A stretch of 64,000 nucleotides of DNA from a bacterium. Its GTDB lineage: Bacteria; Krumholzibacteriota; Krumholzibacteriia; LZORAL124-64-63. The translations under genes and the position numbers were made by a program. Location of the stretch: assembly GCA_024231905.1 (NCBI GenBank), contig JAAEQC010000164.1, positions 1 to 64,000 on the forward strand, in the 5' to 3' direction. This document shows positions 25,598-34,557 of the stretch, piece by piece. The notes under the pieces are model-generated. The model was not told where the DNA came from. It was given only the letters and a program-made list of their open reading frames with translations, and did no database searches. Each line of letters begins with the position of its first letter. Position 1 is the first letter of the stretch.

Positions 25598-26463
25598 GGT
25601 CGGACCTCGCTGCCGGCCTTGGCGACGACCGCGTCGTCACCCAGGGTGGCGCCCAGATCATCCGGGTCGATGGCCAGACGGTCCCGGGCGGCGGTCCGAT
25701 AGCGCCGGAAGTAACTCCGGCCGGCCTGTTCGTCGAAGAAGTAGAAGTTCTCGACGATGGCCAGGTTGTACAGCGGTCCCGGCAGTTCCGGAGCGATTTC
25801 GAGGGCGTGCAGGAAGGCCCGGCGGGCTGCGACCGGTCGTCCGGCATACAGCAGGGCGATGCCGTGGTTGTTGTGGTTGGCGGCGCTGCCGGGGTGCTTC
25901 TCCAGGGCTTGCCGGGCCCGCGGCAGGCTGTTCTGGAAATCATCCCCCTGCAGGTGAGCGATGGTCAGCGCCGTCTGCACCGGGCCGGACCGGTCGTCGC
26001 AGGCGGCCAGGTGCACCGCCGATTCTCGCGGTTCGGCGAGTGCCTGCAGATGCAGGGCCAGGGCCACGCGCACCGCGTCCGGCGCGTCGGGATTGCGAGC
26101 GAGGAATCCCTTCAGCATTGACGCCGCCTGTTCGTATTCTCCGGTGTCGTACTGGATCTTCGAGAGCAGCGACACCGCCGGGGCGTAGTTGGGATCCAGG
26201 GTCAGGGCCGTGTCCAGGTAGGCGCGGGCCGGGGCGGTTTGGCCGGCGTCCAGTTGCCGCGTCGCCATCTGGAACGGCCAGAACGGCTGACCCGGGGCAA
26301 GGACCCGTTGCCGGTGGATCTCCTCCGGAGAAAAAGCCGCATCGTCCCGTGGGCCGGAACCCGTGCCGGAACACCCGGCGAATCCCGACAGGGCAACCAG
26401 CAGGGCGAGGCCGATCGCCTTGCCCAACTCCCGATTCGATGCATTTGTCAATGCCCTGAACAT
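25594..26463 (-). CDS. TPR-containing lipoprotein
   Basis: This is a 289-residue protein with a lipoprotein signal (LGKAIGLALLVALSGFAGC; lipobox FAGC, Cys31). The mature part is built of tetratricopeptide repeats, for example ARAYLDTALTLDPNYAPAVSLLSKIQYDTGEYEQAASML and GSAANHNNHGIALLYAGRPVAARRAFLHALEIAP. TPR lipoproteins of this size act as periplasmic or outer-membrane scaffolds. In Vibrio-type TonB2 systems a TPR protein (TtpC-like) also accompanies ExbB/ExbD. ATG 26463 follows AGGACAG, and an upstream in-frame ATG at 26733 would break the signal. Its stop overlaps the small exported protein gene. Confidence 0.82.
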   Translation of the reverse strand: MFRALTNASNRELGKAIGLALLVALSGFAGCSGTGSGPRDDAAFSPEEIHRQRVLAPGQPFWPFQMATRQLDAGQTAPARAYLDTALTLDPNYAPAVSLLSKIQYDTGEYEQAASMLKGFLARNPDAPDAVRVALALHLQALAEPRESAVHLAACDDRSGPVQTALTIAHLQGDDFQNSLPRARQALEKHPGSAANHNNHGIALLYAGRPVAARRAFLHALEIAPELPGPLYNLAIVENFYFFDEQAGRSYFRRYRTAARDRLAIDPDDLGATLGDDAVVAKAGSEVRP

Positions 26464-26591
26464 CTGTCCTAATCCTTTGCTCCGGGGCCCGATCGGATGT
26501 TCTCCGGTTAAAATCCGGGCGAATCGGTGGGGATTCGGGCCGCGGATTCCTGTTATCTGCAAGGAGCGGGCCGACAGCCACTCCGTTCGCT

Positions 26592-29500
26592 TCATTGTTC
26601 CGTGCGGACGGCGTCGTCCGCGGTCGGTTCCGCCGGCTGCACGGCGGCCACCAGCGGATACTCCGCTTCGGGCAAGTGCAGGAATCGCCCGGCCACCCGC
26701 GGCCACAGTTCTCGCCGGGTCTGCGCCAGCCACGAACCCGGATCCTCCTGTTCGGACCCCGTCTGCCGCAGCAGATCGGTCCAGGCCGCCTCGCCGCGGT
26801 CATAGAAAGGCCAGCTCTGCTCGGCGAGGACCTCCTCGTAGGCCAGCAGGTCGTCGCCATGCAACTCGGCGGGTCTTTCGCTGGCCAGCAGGGCGTCGCC
26901 GAAGTGTGTGATGGCCTGACCGGTCCTGAATGCCGCGGCGCGGGTGTATTCGGCGATACCGTACCGCGTGCAGGCCGCGTACATCCCCAGCAGTTCCTCC
27001 AGGCTCTGCTGCTTGGCCTGGATGGCCGCAGGCAGCGGCTGCGTCAGTTCGACGGCCGTGTAACGGGAGTATTCCCGCTCGGCTTCCAGGAAGGCCACCC
27101 GGGCCAGAATCTCCGGCGAGGCCAGCTTCGGATGCGTGGCGGCCAGCTCGAGGTAGGCCCGCAGGACGGGTTCCGTACGTGGCGCCTGGTCGGCGGCCAA
27201 TCCTGCCAACGCCTGCGCGGCACGCTCCTCGCGGATGGCCATAACGGTCTCGGTCTCCTCCGGGAAGCGTTGCAGGAATGCCGACTTCAGATCCTCCGCC
27301 CCGACGGAATCGCCGGCATTCGCCAGCAGGTCACTGGCCTTCAGGAGGGCGGAAGAGGCGTCGGGGTCGGCAGCGAAAGCCGTGCTGAAGCGGTCCAGGG
27401 CGGCGGCCGCGGCCAGCGGCTGCCCGCGGGTTTCGTGGGTGGCGGCGATCTGCAGGGCGCTGTCCCGGGCATAGGCGCTGGTCGGGTACCGGGTGAGCAG
27501 ACGTTGCCAGGCGGCGACGGCTGCGTCCGGATCGGTGGTCGCATAGCCCAGGCCGGCGCGGTACAGGGCCAGATCGGCGTTCTCGCAGGTGGGCCAGCGG
27601 TCGGCCACCTGGGCGAAGAGCGGCGCCGCTTCGGCGACACCATGAACGCTGTCCGCGGCGGCGATCTCTTCGGCGTGCCGGTAGTGGCTATGAGGGACGA
27701 GCGGTTCCACGACGGTGACCACCGAATCGGTTCGGGAGCTGCGGGCCAGCTCCAGGGTCCACTGGTAGGCGTCGCCGGCGGATGCATACTCCCGCAGTCC
27801 ATACCAGGCGTCGCCACTCATGCGCAGGGCCGCCAGTGCGTTGGGATCCGTCGGGTGGCGGGTGCCCAGATCGGACAGGACGTCGGCAGCCTCACGGTAC
27901 CAGCGGTGCGCGTAGGCGACCTGGCCCTGGCGCCACATCAGCGCGGGCAACTGTTCGTCTTCCGGGAAGCGGGCGCGATACTGGTCGGCCGCGGCCAGCA
28001 GTTGCCGCGCCAGGCTGTCGGCGCCGGCGACGGCGGGATTGCCGGACCGGGAATCGCGGTACCAGGCATCACTGACGGCGACGACCTGCCAGGCGGCTTC
28101 CCGGCTGAAGGCGGCCGTGTCGGAACCGGCTGCCCGGTGATCGGATGCCTCACGGAAGTGGTCCAGAGCCACGTGGTGCAGTCCCAGGCGATGTGCCGCT
28201 TCGCCGGCCTGATGATGCATGCGCGGGGCGGCGTCGGCGTCGGGCCAGTGCGCCAAGAACGCATCGTAGTGCTGCAGAGCCCGGCGCCAAGTTGCCAGGT
28301 CGCTGTTCCCGCGGGCCTGCTGGTGTTCATGGACCGCCGCGTTCCTGAAGGCTCCCTGGGCGAACGCCTGGGCGCGGGAACGCAGCAGCGAATCCCGATG
28401 TGCGGTGAACCAGACCCGTCCCGGCACGAAGTGTTCGGCCAGGGCGAGATGGACGCGACGGGCTTCGGCGGGCTTGTGCCAGCGCCGGTACGATTGCACC
28501 TGGCGCTGCGCCACGGCCAGGGCCTCCACCCGGTCGCCGAATCGCTCGAACCACAACTGGTCGCAAGCGAGGGCTTCGCCGTACAGGCTGATTCCCGCGA
28601 GTCGGTGGCCCATGGCGAGCAGGACGTCCGCTTCGTAGGCGCGTTGTCCGACGCGCCCAAAATGCGCGTTGAAGGCCGCGGCTCCGCCTGCGCGGATCAA
28701 AGCATGGACGAAATGCTCCTCGGCCTCGTCCTGCAGGTCGGTATCGCGCCCGGGATTGCTCCCTTCGGCTTCGCCCTGCGCATAGTGATCGAGCAGCCGA
28801 CCGAAAGTACCGGCGGCGTCCCCGAATTGGTCCAGCTCGAACCGGGCCCAGCCCAGCTTGTACAGGGCGATGGCCTGCAAGGACGATTCTTCGCCCCGGG
28901 CCGCCGCGGCGAAAGCAGGCTGGCAGGACTCGAAATCGCGGGCTTCGAAGTGCTGGTCTCCCAGCCGGAGCCACGCCTCCTGGTTGAAGGGCGAATCCGG
29001 ATACTGCGCCACGAGCGTTTCCAGGTGGCGGGCGAACTCGGGATCACCGTCGTCACCGAGGATCATTCCCAGCTGGAAGAGCACCGCCGGCAGGTGGGTG
29101 AAGCCGGTGTCTTCGACGAGGATTCGCCGGTACAGGGTGACCGCCGGACCGTAATCCACGAACGGAGCCAGGTCCTTGTTCTGCAGGTCGTCGGCCGAGG
29201 GCTCTTCGCCCAGAAACTCGGCCATCCTGGTCTGGAAATCGTCCCGCGCCTGCAGCAGTTCCAGGTCGGCCAGGCGGAAGCGGCTCTCGGCGCGAGCCTT
29301 GCCGGTAGGGAAACGCTCCAGATAGTCCCGGAGGGCCTGCCGCGCCCGATCACGCGCGTGACGCGTGCGAGAACGACCCGCCTCGTTCTCCGTGGCGGAT
29401 CCGGCGCCGATCGCCACCCAGTACAGGGCGTTGCCACGTATGTAGTCGAGGCCTTCACGCTCGCGCCGCATCCGTTCGCGACCCCGGGCCGCGACCTGGC

Positions 29501-31529
29501 CGAGGATCTCGTCCCGGGTTCGAGCCCGCTCGTCGGTCAGCGAATCCACCACGGTCGTTTGCCGAGCCAGGCGGATCCGCGCCCGCGCGATTTCCCGGTC
29601 GATCGGGAGCGCCAGAGCCGTGGAATCCATGGCCGCCGTCAACCGTTCACCGCGCCGTTGCTGGGCCGCCAGCGTTCCGCGCAGGGAGGGCCCGTCGGCC
29701 GTCAGGCGAGGAACCCAGATTTCGGCGCAGGAGCGATCGACCAGGTCGGGTGTTCGTTCGCCGAACAGCACCAGGAACTCCTGGATCTCGGCGATCAGAT
29801 CCTGTTCCGAATCCAGCAGCTCGGCCGGCCCGGGAACCTCCGCCGGCCAGTCGCCGGCCAGATCCGTTTCGGGTCCGGCCGCGCGGAAATGGCGCACGGC
29901 CTGGATGTAGAGCACCGCCGTCCGCAACTCCCCGGTCAGATTCGCGAGGCGCTGCGCGAACTGGAGCAAGGCCTCGTCACGGGTGCGGTCCAGGTCGGCC
30001 AGGGCCTGATCCAGCCGGGACAGCAGGTTGTCCAGGTCGCGCAGTGCGGCGGCGAGTTCCGCCGTGCGGTCGGAGGCTTGCCGGCTGCCGGTCGCCAGGT
30101 AGTTCCGTCGCAGATCCCGCTCGGCCGTCAGCTTGGCCAAGGTATATTCCCTGCGGCCGCGTTCGGCTTCGGCCTGCCGCATCCTGAGCGCCAGTTCATG
30201 CCAATCCGACCATTGCTCCGGGTCGGGACGGTGGGTTCGTGCGTGAATGAGGTGGGCCGCATCAGGACCGGTCGCTGCCGCGGTGGGCCGGCGGAACCCT
30301 GGCCCGACAAACTCGGGATCCTCGGTCAGGTCGGTCGCTGCGCGCGCCAGGTCGTCCAGGGCCGCAGGCCAGGCCAACACCGGCAGGGGGATCTCGCCCG
30401 CGCGGGGAATCTCCCGGGTCCATGTGCGCCACGCCCGCGCCGAGCGAACCGGGTCGGCCAGATCGGCCAGCCACGCCGATTCCCGTTCCCAGCTGGTCGC
30501 CGCTTGCTCCAGATGCTGCAGGGCGGCCGGCCAGTCCGCTGCCGCGGTGGCCATCTGACCGGCGATCTGCGCCAGGCGACGCCCCCGGGGGCCGTGGATG
30601 ACCGGCGGCGTGTGACGCGAGAGGATCTCCCATGCCGACGTGGTGTCACCCGCGGCCAGGGCTAGCATGACCCGCGCCTGGGCGGCCTGTAGCGGCGTGC
30701 CGTGTGTTCCCGAAATCCGCGACAACGTCGCGTCGGGATCTTCGCCGCGCCGGATCTCGGCCGCGGCCAAGATCAACCCACCTGCGGACACGAGATCCCG
30801 GTCCCCGGGGCTGATCGGCTCCCGTGAGGCGAGGCGGCGCCAGGCTTCGGTCGCCTCGTCGCCGCCGCGAATCGCCGCCAGGGCCTCCAGATAGTGATGA
30901 ACGGAATCGTAATCCCGCTCAGGGTCGTGATCGTCCAGCAGTTCGCTCGCCGCCCGGGGTCGGCCCGACTCCATCAGGTACGCGGCGGTCAGGACCACGG
31001 CACCGGGCAGGTCCCAGAATTCGTCGGCTGCGTTCCTGTCGTCCTCATTCGCGGCGCCCGTGACCAGCAGGCCGACATAGGCGAGCCACCGGCGATAGGG
31101 GCTCCGACCGGCAGGGCGCGCTGCGGTCGCCACGCGCAGAAAAGCCTCATGGTCGTTCAACTGCAGGTGCGCCGCCGCCAGCAGGAACGCGGCACGGTCG
31201 GCACGGGCAAAGGCCGAACCCTCGCGAATATCGATGGTTTCCAGGTGCGCGACCGCGCCGCGCAGATCGTCTTGGAGCCACAGATGAGTGGCCCGGGCCA
31301 GATTCAGGGAGTCCCAGGCGGTGGTGGACAGGGGCCCCGCCGGCACGGGAACCACGCGGACGGGTTTGTCCGGCACGACGAGCGGCCGCGTCGAATCGCC
31401 GGCCGCGGCCTCTGCGCGACTCGCGCCTCCCAGCTGAGCACAGCCGGCGATCACGACGCCGACCGTTGCCCCGTACAGGGCCCGGACGAACCATCCTCGG
31501 CGTGCCGCGCGTTCTCTCACCGTTGCCAC
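26592..31529 (-). CDS. Giant TPR lipoprotein (1645 residues)
   Basis: This is a 1645-residue protein with a lipoprotein signal (ALYGATVGVVIAGC; lipobox VIAGC, Cys30). Almost the whole mature part is helical TPR-like repeat, for example FETLVAQYPDSPFNQEAWLRLGDQHFEARDFESCQPAF and ERYPTSAYARDSALQIAATHETRG. A coiled-coil block lies near the first third (TAELAAALRDLDNLLSRLDQALADLDRTRDEALLQF). The repeats resemble YbgF/BamD/Glt-type periplasmic TPR proteins. It is the largest protein of the operon and probably a scaffold that spans or lines the periplasm under the outer membrane. Its start overlaps the coiled-coil gene's end by 13 bp; 128 bp without a gene separate it from the next TPR gene. Confidence 0.82.
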   Translation of the reverse strand: MATVRERAARRGWFVRALYGATVGVVIAGCAQLGGASRAEAAAGDSTRPLVVPDKPVRVVPVPAGPLSTTAWDSLNLARATHLWLQDDLRGAVAHLETIDIREGSAFARADRAAFLLAAAHLQLNDHEAFLRVATAARPAGRSPYRRWLAYVGLLVTGAANEDDRNAADEFWDLPGAVVLTAAYLMESGRPRAASELLDDHDPERDYDSVHHYLEALAAIRGGDEATEAWRRLASREPISPGDRDLVSAGGLILAAAEIRRGEDPDATLSRISGTHGTPLQAAQARVMLALAAGDTTSAWEILSRHTPPVIHGPRGRRLAQIAGQMATAAADWPAALQHLEQAATSWERESAWLADLADPVRSARAWRTWTREIPRAGEIPLPVLAWPAALDDLARAATDLTEDPEFVGPGFRRPTAAATGPDAAHLIHARTHRPDPEQWSDWHELALRMRQAEAERGRREYTLAKLTAERDLRRNYLATGSRQASDRTAELAAALRDLDNLLSRLDQALADLDRTRDEALLQFAQRLANLTGELRTAVLYIQAVRHFRAAGPETDLAGDWPAEVPGPAELLDSEQDLIAEIQEFLVLFGERTPDLVDRSCAEIWVPRLTADGPSLRGTLAAQQRRGERLTAAMDSTALALPIDREIARARIRLARQTTVVDSLTDERARTRDEILGQVAARGRERMRREREGLDYIRGNALYWVAIGAGSATENEAGRSRTRHARDRARQALRDYLERFPTGKARAESRFRLADLELLQARDDFQTRMAEFLGEEPSADDLQNKDLAPFVDYGPAVTLYRRILVEDTGFTHLPAVLFQLGMILGDDGDPEFARHLETLVAQYPDSPFNQEAWLRLGDQHFEARDFESCQPAFAAAARGEESSLQAIALYKLGWARFELDQFGDAAGTFGRLLDHYAQGEAEGSNPGRDTDLQDEAEEHFVHALIRAGGAAAFNAHFGRVGQRAYEADVLLAMGHRLAGISLYGEALACDQLWFERFGDRVEALAVAQRQVQSYRRWHKPAEARRVHLALAEHFVPGRVWFTAHRDSLLRSRAQAFAQGAFRNAAVHEHQQARGNSDLATWRRALQHYDAFLAHWPDADAAPRMHHQAGEAAHRLGLHHVALDHFREASDHRAAGSDTAAFSREAAWQVVAVSDAWYRDSRSGNPAVAGADSLARQLLAAADQYRARFPEDEQLPALMWRQGQVAYAHRWYREAADVLSDLGTRHPTDPNALAALRMSGDAWYGLREYASAGDAYQWTLELARSSRTDSVVTVVEPLVPHSHYRHAEEIAAADSVHGVAEAAPLFAQVADRWPTCENADLALYRAGLGYATTDPDAAVAAWQRLLTRYPTSAYARDSALQIAATHETRGQPLAAAAALDRFSTAFAADPDASSALLKASDLLANAGDSVGAEDLKSAFLQRFPEETETVMAIREERAAQALAGLAADQAPRTEPVLRAYLELAATHPKLASPEILARVAFLEAEREYSRYTAVELTQPLPAAIQAKQQSLEELLGMYAACTRYGIAEYTRAAAFRTGQAITHFGDALLASERPAELHGDDLLAYEEVLAEQSWPFYDRGEAAWTDLLRQTGSEQEDPGSWLAQTRRELWPRVAGRFLHLPEAEYPLVAAVQPAEPTADDAVRTEQ

Positions 31530-32368
31530 ACCTTGGCCAGCAGGCCGGTTGTGGGCGCCGCCGGACCCAGATGGCTGAGGTCGAGCTCGACGAAGGTTAT
31601 GCGGTCCCGGGCAGCGGTGACCGGTATCTCGACCGGCGGTACGCCGACCCAGTCCGCGCCGCTGAAGCTCACGCTGTAGATATGGTCTCGGGGCTCGACG
31701 AAACGATGGTAGACCTGGGCCACGCCGCCCTGCCGCAAGGCAGTCTGCTGGGTCGCCGTCAGCGGTACGTTCAAGATCTCGTTGTTTTCGCTCAGGACGA
31801 TACCCCCGGGCGCCTGGTTTTCCGGCAGACCGCGCACGAGGATGACCAGGGCGGTCTCCTGTTGGCCGAGAAAATCGCTTTCCAGGATCTGCAGGCGGGT
31901 CTTCTGCTCGGCTGCCAGGTTCTCCATCAGGGCGAGTTGGCTGTCCAGTTCGGTCAATCGGGCCACGCTGTCCAGGAGTTCCCTCCGGGCGGTGGTGGCG
32001 GTTTCCACCGCCACGGTGTCTCGGGCGGCGGCGATGGCCGCTGCCAGCTCCTGCAGCCCCAGCAGGCGTTCATCGAGCAGTTCAGCCTCACCCTCGCGGG
32101 TCAGGGTCGTCAACAGGCGCAGACGGTCCAACTGTCCGCGGATGAAGACCCGGTTGTCGCGCAGGAATCGCAGGCTGGAATGCTTGGGAGCAGCCGCCTC
32201 TTCGCGTTTGACTTCGGTGCGTACGGCGGGTTCGCCGCCCGCCGGTGCCGCGGCGAGTGCGGATCCGGACAGGACCGGAATTCCCACCAACAACACCAGA
32301 CCAAGGACCGGCGCCGCTCGCCGGCCGTCATTCACGAAAGCGCCGAAACAGCGGGTCAACCTTTCCAT
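31517..32368 (-). CDS. Exported coiled-coil protein of unknown function
   Basis: This is a 283-residue protein with an N-terminal hydrophobic segment (APVLGLVLLVGIPVLSGSALA). The middle (about 85-180) is a long predicted coiled coil rich in Leu/Glu/Arg (RGQLDRLRLLTTLTREGEAELLDERLLGLQELAAAI). The C-terminal third is beta-rich (VYHRFVEPRDHIYSVSFSGADWVG). No known family is apparent. ATG 32368 overlaps the PepSY-like gene by 13 bp, and an earlier in-frame ATG at 32530 would lie inside that gene and is rejected. It sits between the PepSY-like protein and the giant TPR lipoprotein and is a likely structural part of the complex. Confidence 0.7.
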   Translation of the reverse strand: MERLTRCFGAFVNDGRRAAPVLGLVLLVGIPVLSGSALAAAPAGGEPAVRTEVKREEAAAPKHSSLRFLRDNRVFIRGQLDRLRLLTTLTREGEAELLDERLLGLQELAAAIAAARDTVAVETATTARRELLDSVARLTELDSQLALMENLAAEQKTRLQILESDFLGQQETALVILVRGLPENQAPGGIVLSENNEILNVPLTATQQTALRQGGVAQVYHRFVEPRDHIYSVSFSGADWVGVPPVEIPVTAARDRITFVELDLSHLGPAAPTTGLLAKVWQR

Positions 32369-32949
32369 TTGCGCACCACCTTGCCCTCGGCGGCGTCCAC
32401 GACCACCAGCAAGGTGGGTTCGGTGGCCGAGGTGTAGAGCACCGTCCAGGTGCTGCGGTCGGGTTCCTTTTCGTGGAAGGCACCGCGGATCAGGAACATC
32501 GTGCTCAGGCGACCTCCGTGGGCGGCGCAATACTCGCGGCCGGCTTCCCGCTCAGCTACCGCCAGGATCTCGCCGCTATCCAGCCAGCCATCGGGCAAGG
32601 GCGGGGCGCTGAAATCGAACTCGAGATCCGCGGCTTCCAGGACCTTGCCGTCCCTGAGCGTGTAGCCGCGGGATTCGTCGGTGGCCGGCGAGTAGAAGAG
32701 ATAGCCCCAACGCTCGGCGGTCCCGTCATCGCCCACCGGCTCGTCGTTCTCCAGGTAGACCAGCTCGGCATCCGGCGACCAGACGCGAGCAGCGTCCTGC
32801 GCGAGATCCAGACCCTGACGGGCGCTGAAGGGCGTGCGGTCGTCCGCGGCTGCAGGACGGGTCAGCAATACGGCCAGTAGGCCGGCGACCAGCAGCGAAC
32901 CGGATTTCGGCCGGATTCTCGAGAGTCGAAGTTCTTCACTTGTAGGCAT
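32356..32949 (-). CDS. Exported PepSY-like protein
   Basis: This is a 197-residue protein with a Sec signal (LLVAGLLAVLLTRPAAADD). The mature part contains two helix-strand units: LDLAQDAARVWSPDAELVYLEN and a terminal WTVLYTSATEPTLLVVVDAAEGKVVRKWKG. The latter resembles the end of PepSY domains. PepSY modules occur as flavinylated or regulatory periplasmic domains, which fits the nearby apbE, but I see no D-x-x-S/T-G-A-T motif here. AAGGAAAG precedes ATG 32949. It is followed by an overlapping coiled-coil gene. The PepSY call is tentative. Confidence 0.6.
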   Translation of the reverse strand: MPTSEELRLSRIRPKSGSLLVAGLLAVLLTRPAAADDRTPFSARQGLDLAQDAARVWSPDAELVYLENDEPVGDDGTAERWGYLFYSPATDESRGYTLRDGKVLEAADLEFDFSAPPLPDGWLDSGEILAVAEREAGREYCAAHGGRLSTMFLIRGAFHEKEPDRSTWTVLYTSATEPTLLVVVDAAEGKVVRKWKG

Positions 32950-32959
32950 GGTCTTTCCT

Positions 32960-33838
32960 TCAGAACAGGAACGAGGTTCCCACCGAGAATTCGAAGTTTG
33001 TGTTGTCCCGCCGGGCCTCGGCCGAGCCCGAGCTCATGGAGTAGCTGCGGAACTCGAAGCTCATCGCGGTTCTTTGCCGGACGAAGAAGTTCAAGCCGGC
33101 GCCCAGGTTCAGGCCGCTTTCGGTCGTGCCCTCCATGATGGAACTGCCGATTCCGATGGTGGCGTAAGGCACCATCTGGCGTCCCGGCAGGATCTTCAGG
33201 TTCAAGTTGAAGGCGTAGTACAGCATGTGAAAATCCTCTTCCTCGAGGGTCAGGTCGAAGAGGGATTCCACGATCTCGGCCGGCCGTCGGACGCGGGTCC
33301 AGCCGATGTTGCCTTCGACCCCGACGTACTCCAGCACGTAGTAGCCGAGGCGTCCGCCGAGGGCCAGGGAGTTGGACTTGCGGTCGAATGCGTAGCCGCC
33401 CGCGTAGGCTGACAGGCTGAAACTGCCGATGCGGGAGAAGAGCCGGGGGTTGGGCCGGAATTCGAGATCGGACATGTCATCGAATTCCTCGCACAGCGAG
33501 GCGTGGACCCAGCCCGTATTCGTCTGCGACAGGCGTACGTTGTACCAGTCGTCTTTCTTGGCGATGACGACGAACGCGGCTCCTTCGGGATAGATGGAGA
33601 CCATGGCGAAACTGTTGCCCGGACCGCTGCGAATGATGTTGCTGCCGGAGTTGGTCAAGCGGACGCTCTTCTCGGTCAACACGTGGGGCTGGTCGAGCAC
33701 GGGAACGGTCCGACCGTCGGCCGGCGTGGACTCGGCCGGAGCCGCCGTCGCCGGCACGACGGTCGCCAGCAACGCGATCCACAGAGTCGCGGCGGTCAGT
33801 GTCCTGTTGGCATCGGGCTTCATCTTCTTTCCCTTCAT
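32960..33838 (-). CDS. SH3-domain protein with outer-membrane beta-barrel
   Basis: This is a 292-residue exported protein (signal ending ...TLWIALLATVVPATA). A bacterial SH3 domain comes first (about 55-115: KSVRLTNSGSNIIRSGPGNSFAMVSIYPEGAAFVVIAKKDDWYNVRLSQTNTGWVHASL). A C-terminal beta-barrel then contains alternating aromatic strands (GGRLGYYVLEYVGVEGNIGW) and ends in FSVGTSFLF with a terminal Phe, as barrel proteins do. This two-part layout matches outer-membrane beta-barrel proteins with an SH3 domain found beside TPR/Agl-type systems. Two starts are possible: ATG 33838 (GAGG upstream) and ATG 33823 (AAGGGA upstream). Confidence 0.8.
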   Translation of the reverse strand: MKGKKMKPDANRTLTAATLWIALLATVVPATAAPAESTPADGRTVPVLDQPHVLTEKSVRLTNSGSNIIRSGPGNSFAMVSIYPEGAAFVVIAKKDDWYNVRLSQTNTGWVHASLCEEFDDMSDLEFRPNPRLFSRIGSFSLSAYAGGYAFDRKSNSLALGGRLGYYVLEYVGVEGNIGWTRVRRPAEIVESLFDLTLEEEDFHMLYYAFNLNLKILPGRQMVPYATIGIGSSIMEGTTESGLNLGAGLNFFVRQRTAMSFEFRSYSMSSGSAEARRDNTNFEFSVGTSFLF

Positions 33839-33861
33839 CGGGCCTCGCCTACACGGGGAAG

Positions 33862-34557
33862 TCAGCCCAGGTCCAGGACCCAGGAGACCTGCAAACGGAG
33901 GCTCCAGTTGGCGAATTCCTGCCGTTCGGAGACGATCTCACGGCCCCGTCGGTGGCGAGTATCCAGGTGGAACACGGTGCGTTCGGCCAGCACGGCGGTC
34001 GTCAACCGGCGGCCGAATCCACGTTTGATTTCAAGGCCCAACCCGAGGTCGGTCTCGTTGATGGTCTCGTAGTTCACGGTGAGTTCCTGCCCCGGGGTGC
34101 CGGTGTCGACGGTCAGCCGATCCGGCGTATAGGAGAGGTTCACGCGCCCGATGAGGCCCGAGCCCCAGAGCTGGAAGCCTGCGAACTCGACCACTCGCAA
34201 CTGCCCCACCAGATCGACGGCGGTCAGGTTCACCGCGGGGTCCGGTTCGTCCTGGGAAAGGCCGGTGCCCTGGCTGGTGCCCCAGCGCGACAGGCGTAGT
34301 CCGAGGGCGAAACGGCCGCGGCCGACGGAAGCCTGCACCGCGTACAGGGCGGTCGGATTCGTATTCCAGCGGTAGTCGGCCAGACCCTGATCCGGACTCA
34401 CCGCGCCGGCCCCCAGGCCGGTAGCCAGCCACCAGGTGCCCGCTGTTGCGGCCTCACGGGCCCCGCCCCGTCGGCTCTCGGCCCGGGCGCTGCCGGTCAC
34501 CAGTCCCAACAGGACCAGGCCCACGATCGCAACGCGCATGCGACAATTCGAACTCAC
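33862..34557 (-). CDS. Outer-membrane beta-barrel-like protein
   Basis: This is a 231-residue exported protein. The hydrophobic signal is RVAIVGLVLLGLVTGSARA. The rest has alternating polar/hydrophobic strands with many Trp/Tyr/Leu residues (GRFALGLRLSRWGTSQG, LTAVDLVGQLRVVEFAGFQLWGSGLIGRVNLSY, NWSLRLQVSWVLDLG), typical of a small porin-like barrel. GTG 34557 gives a GTGA overlap with the upstream lipoprotein stop and is chosen for coupling. ATG 34539 (MRVAIVG) is an alternative with a cleaner signal start. I do not recognise a named family. Confidence 0.7.
   Translation of the reverse strand: MSSNCRMRVAIVGLVLLGLVTGSARAESRRGGAREAATAGTWWLATGLGAGAVSPDQGLADYRWNTNPTALYAVQASVGRGRFALGLRLSRWGTSQGTGLSQDEPDPAVNLTAVDLVGQLRVVEFAGFQLWGSGLIGRVNLSYTPDRLTVDTGTPGQELTVNYETINETDLGLGLEIKRGFGRRLTTAVLAERTVFHLDTRHRRGREIVSERQEFANWSLRLQVSWVLDLG

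Noticed and set aside
26595..30665. 1356-codon plus-strand frame antisense to the giant TPR gene
   Set aside because: Its protein is Gly/Arg/Val-rich without domains, while the minus strand encodes a coherent lipoprotein.
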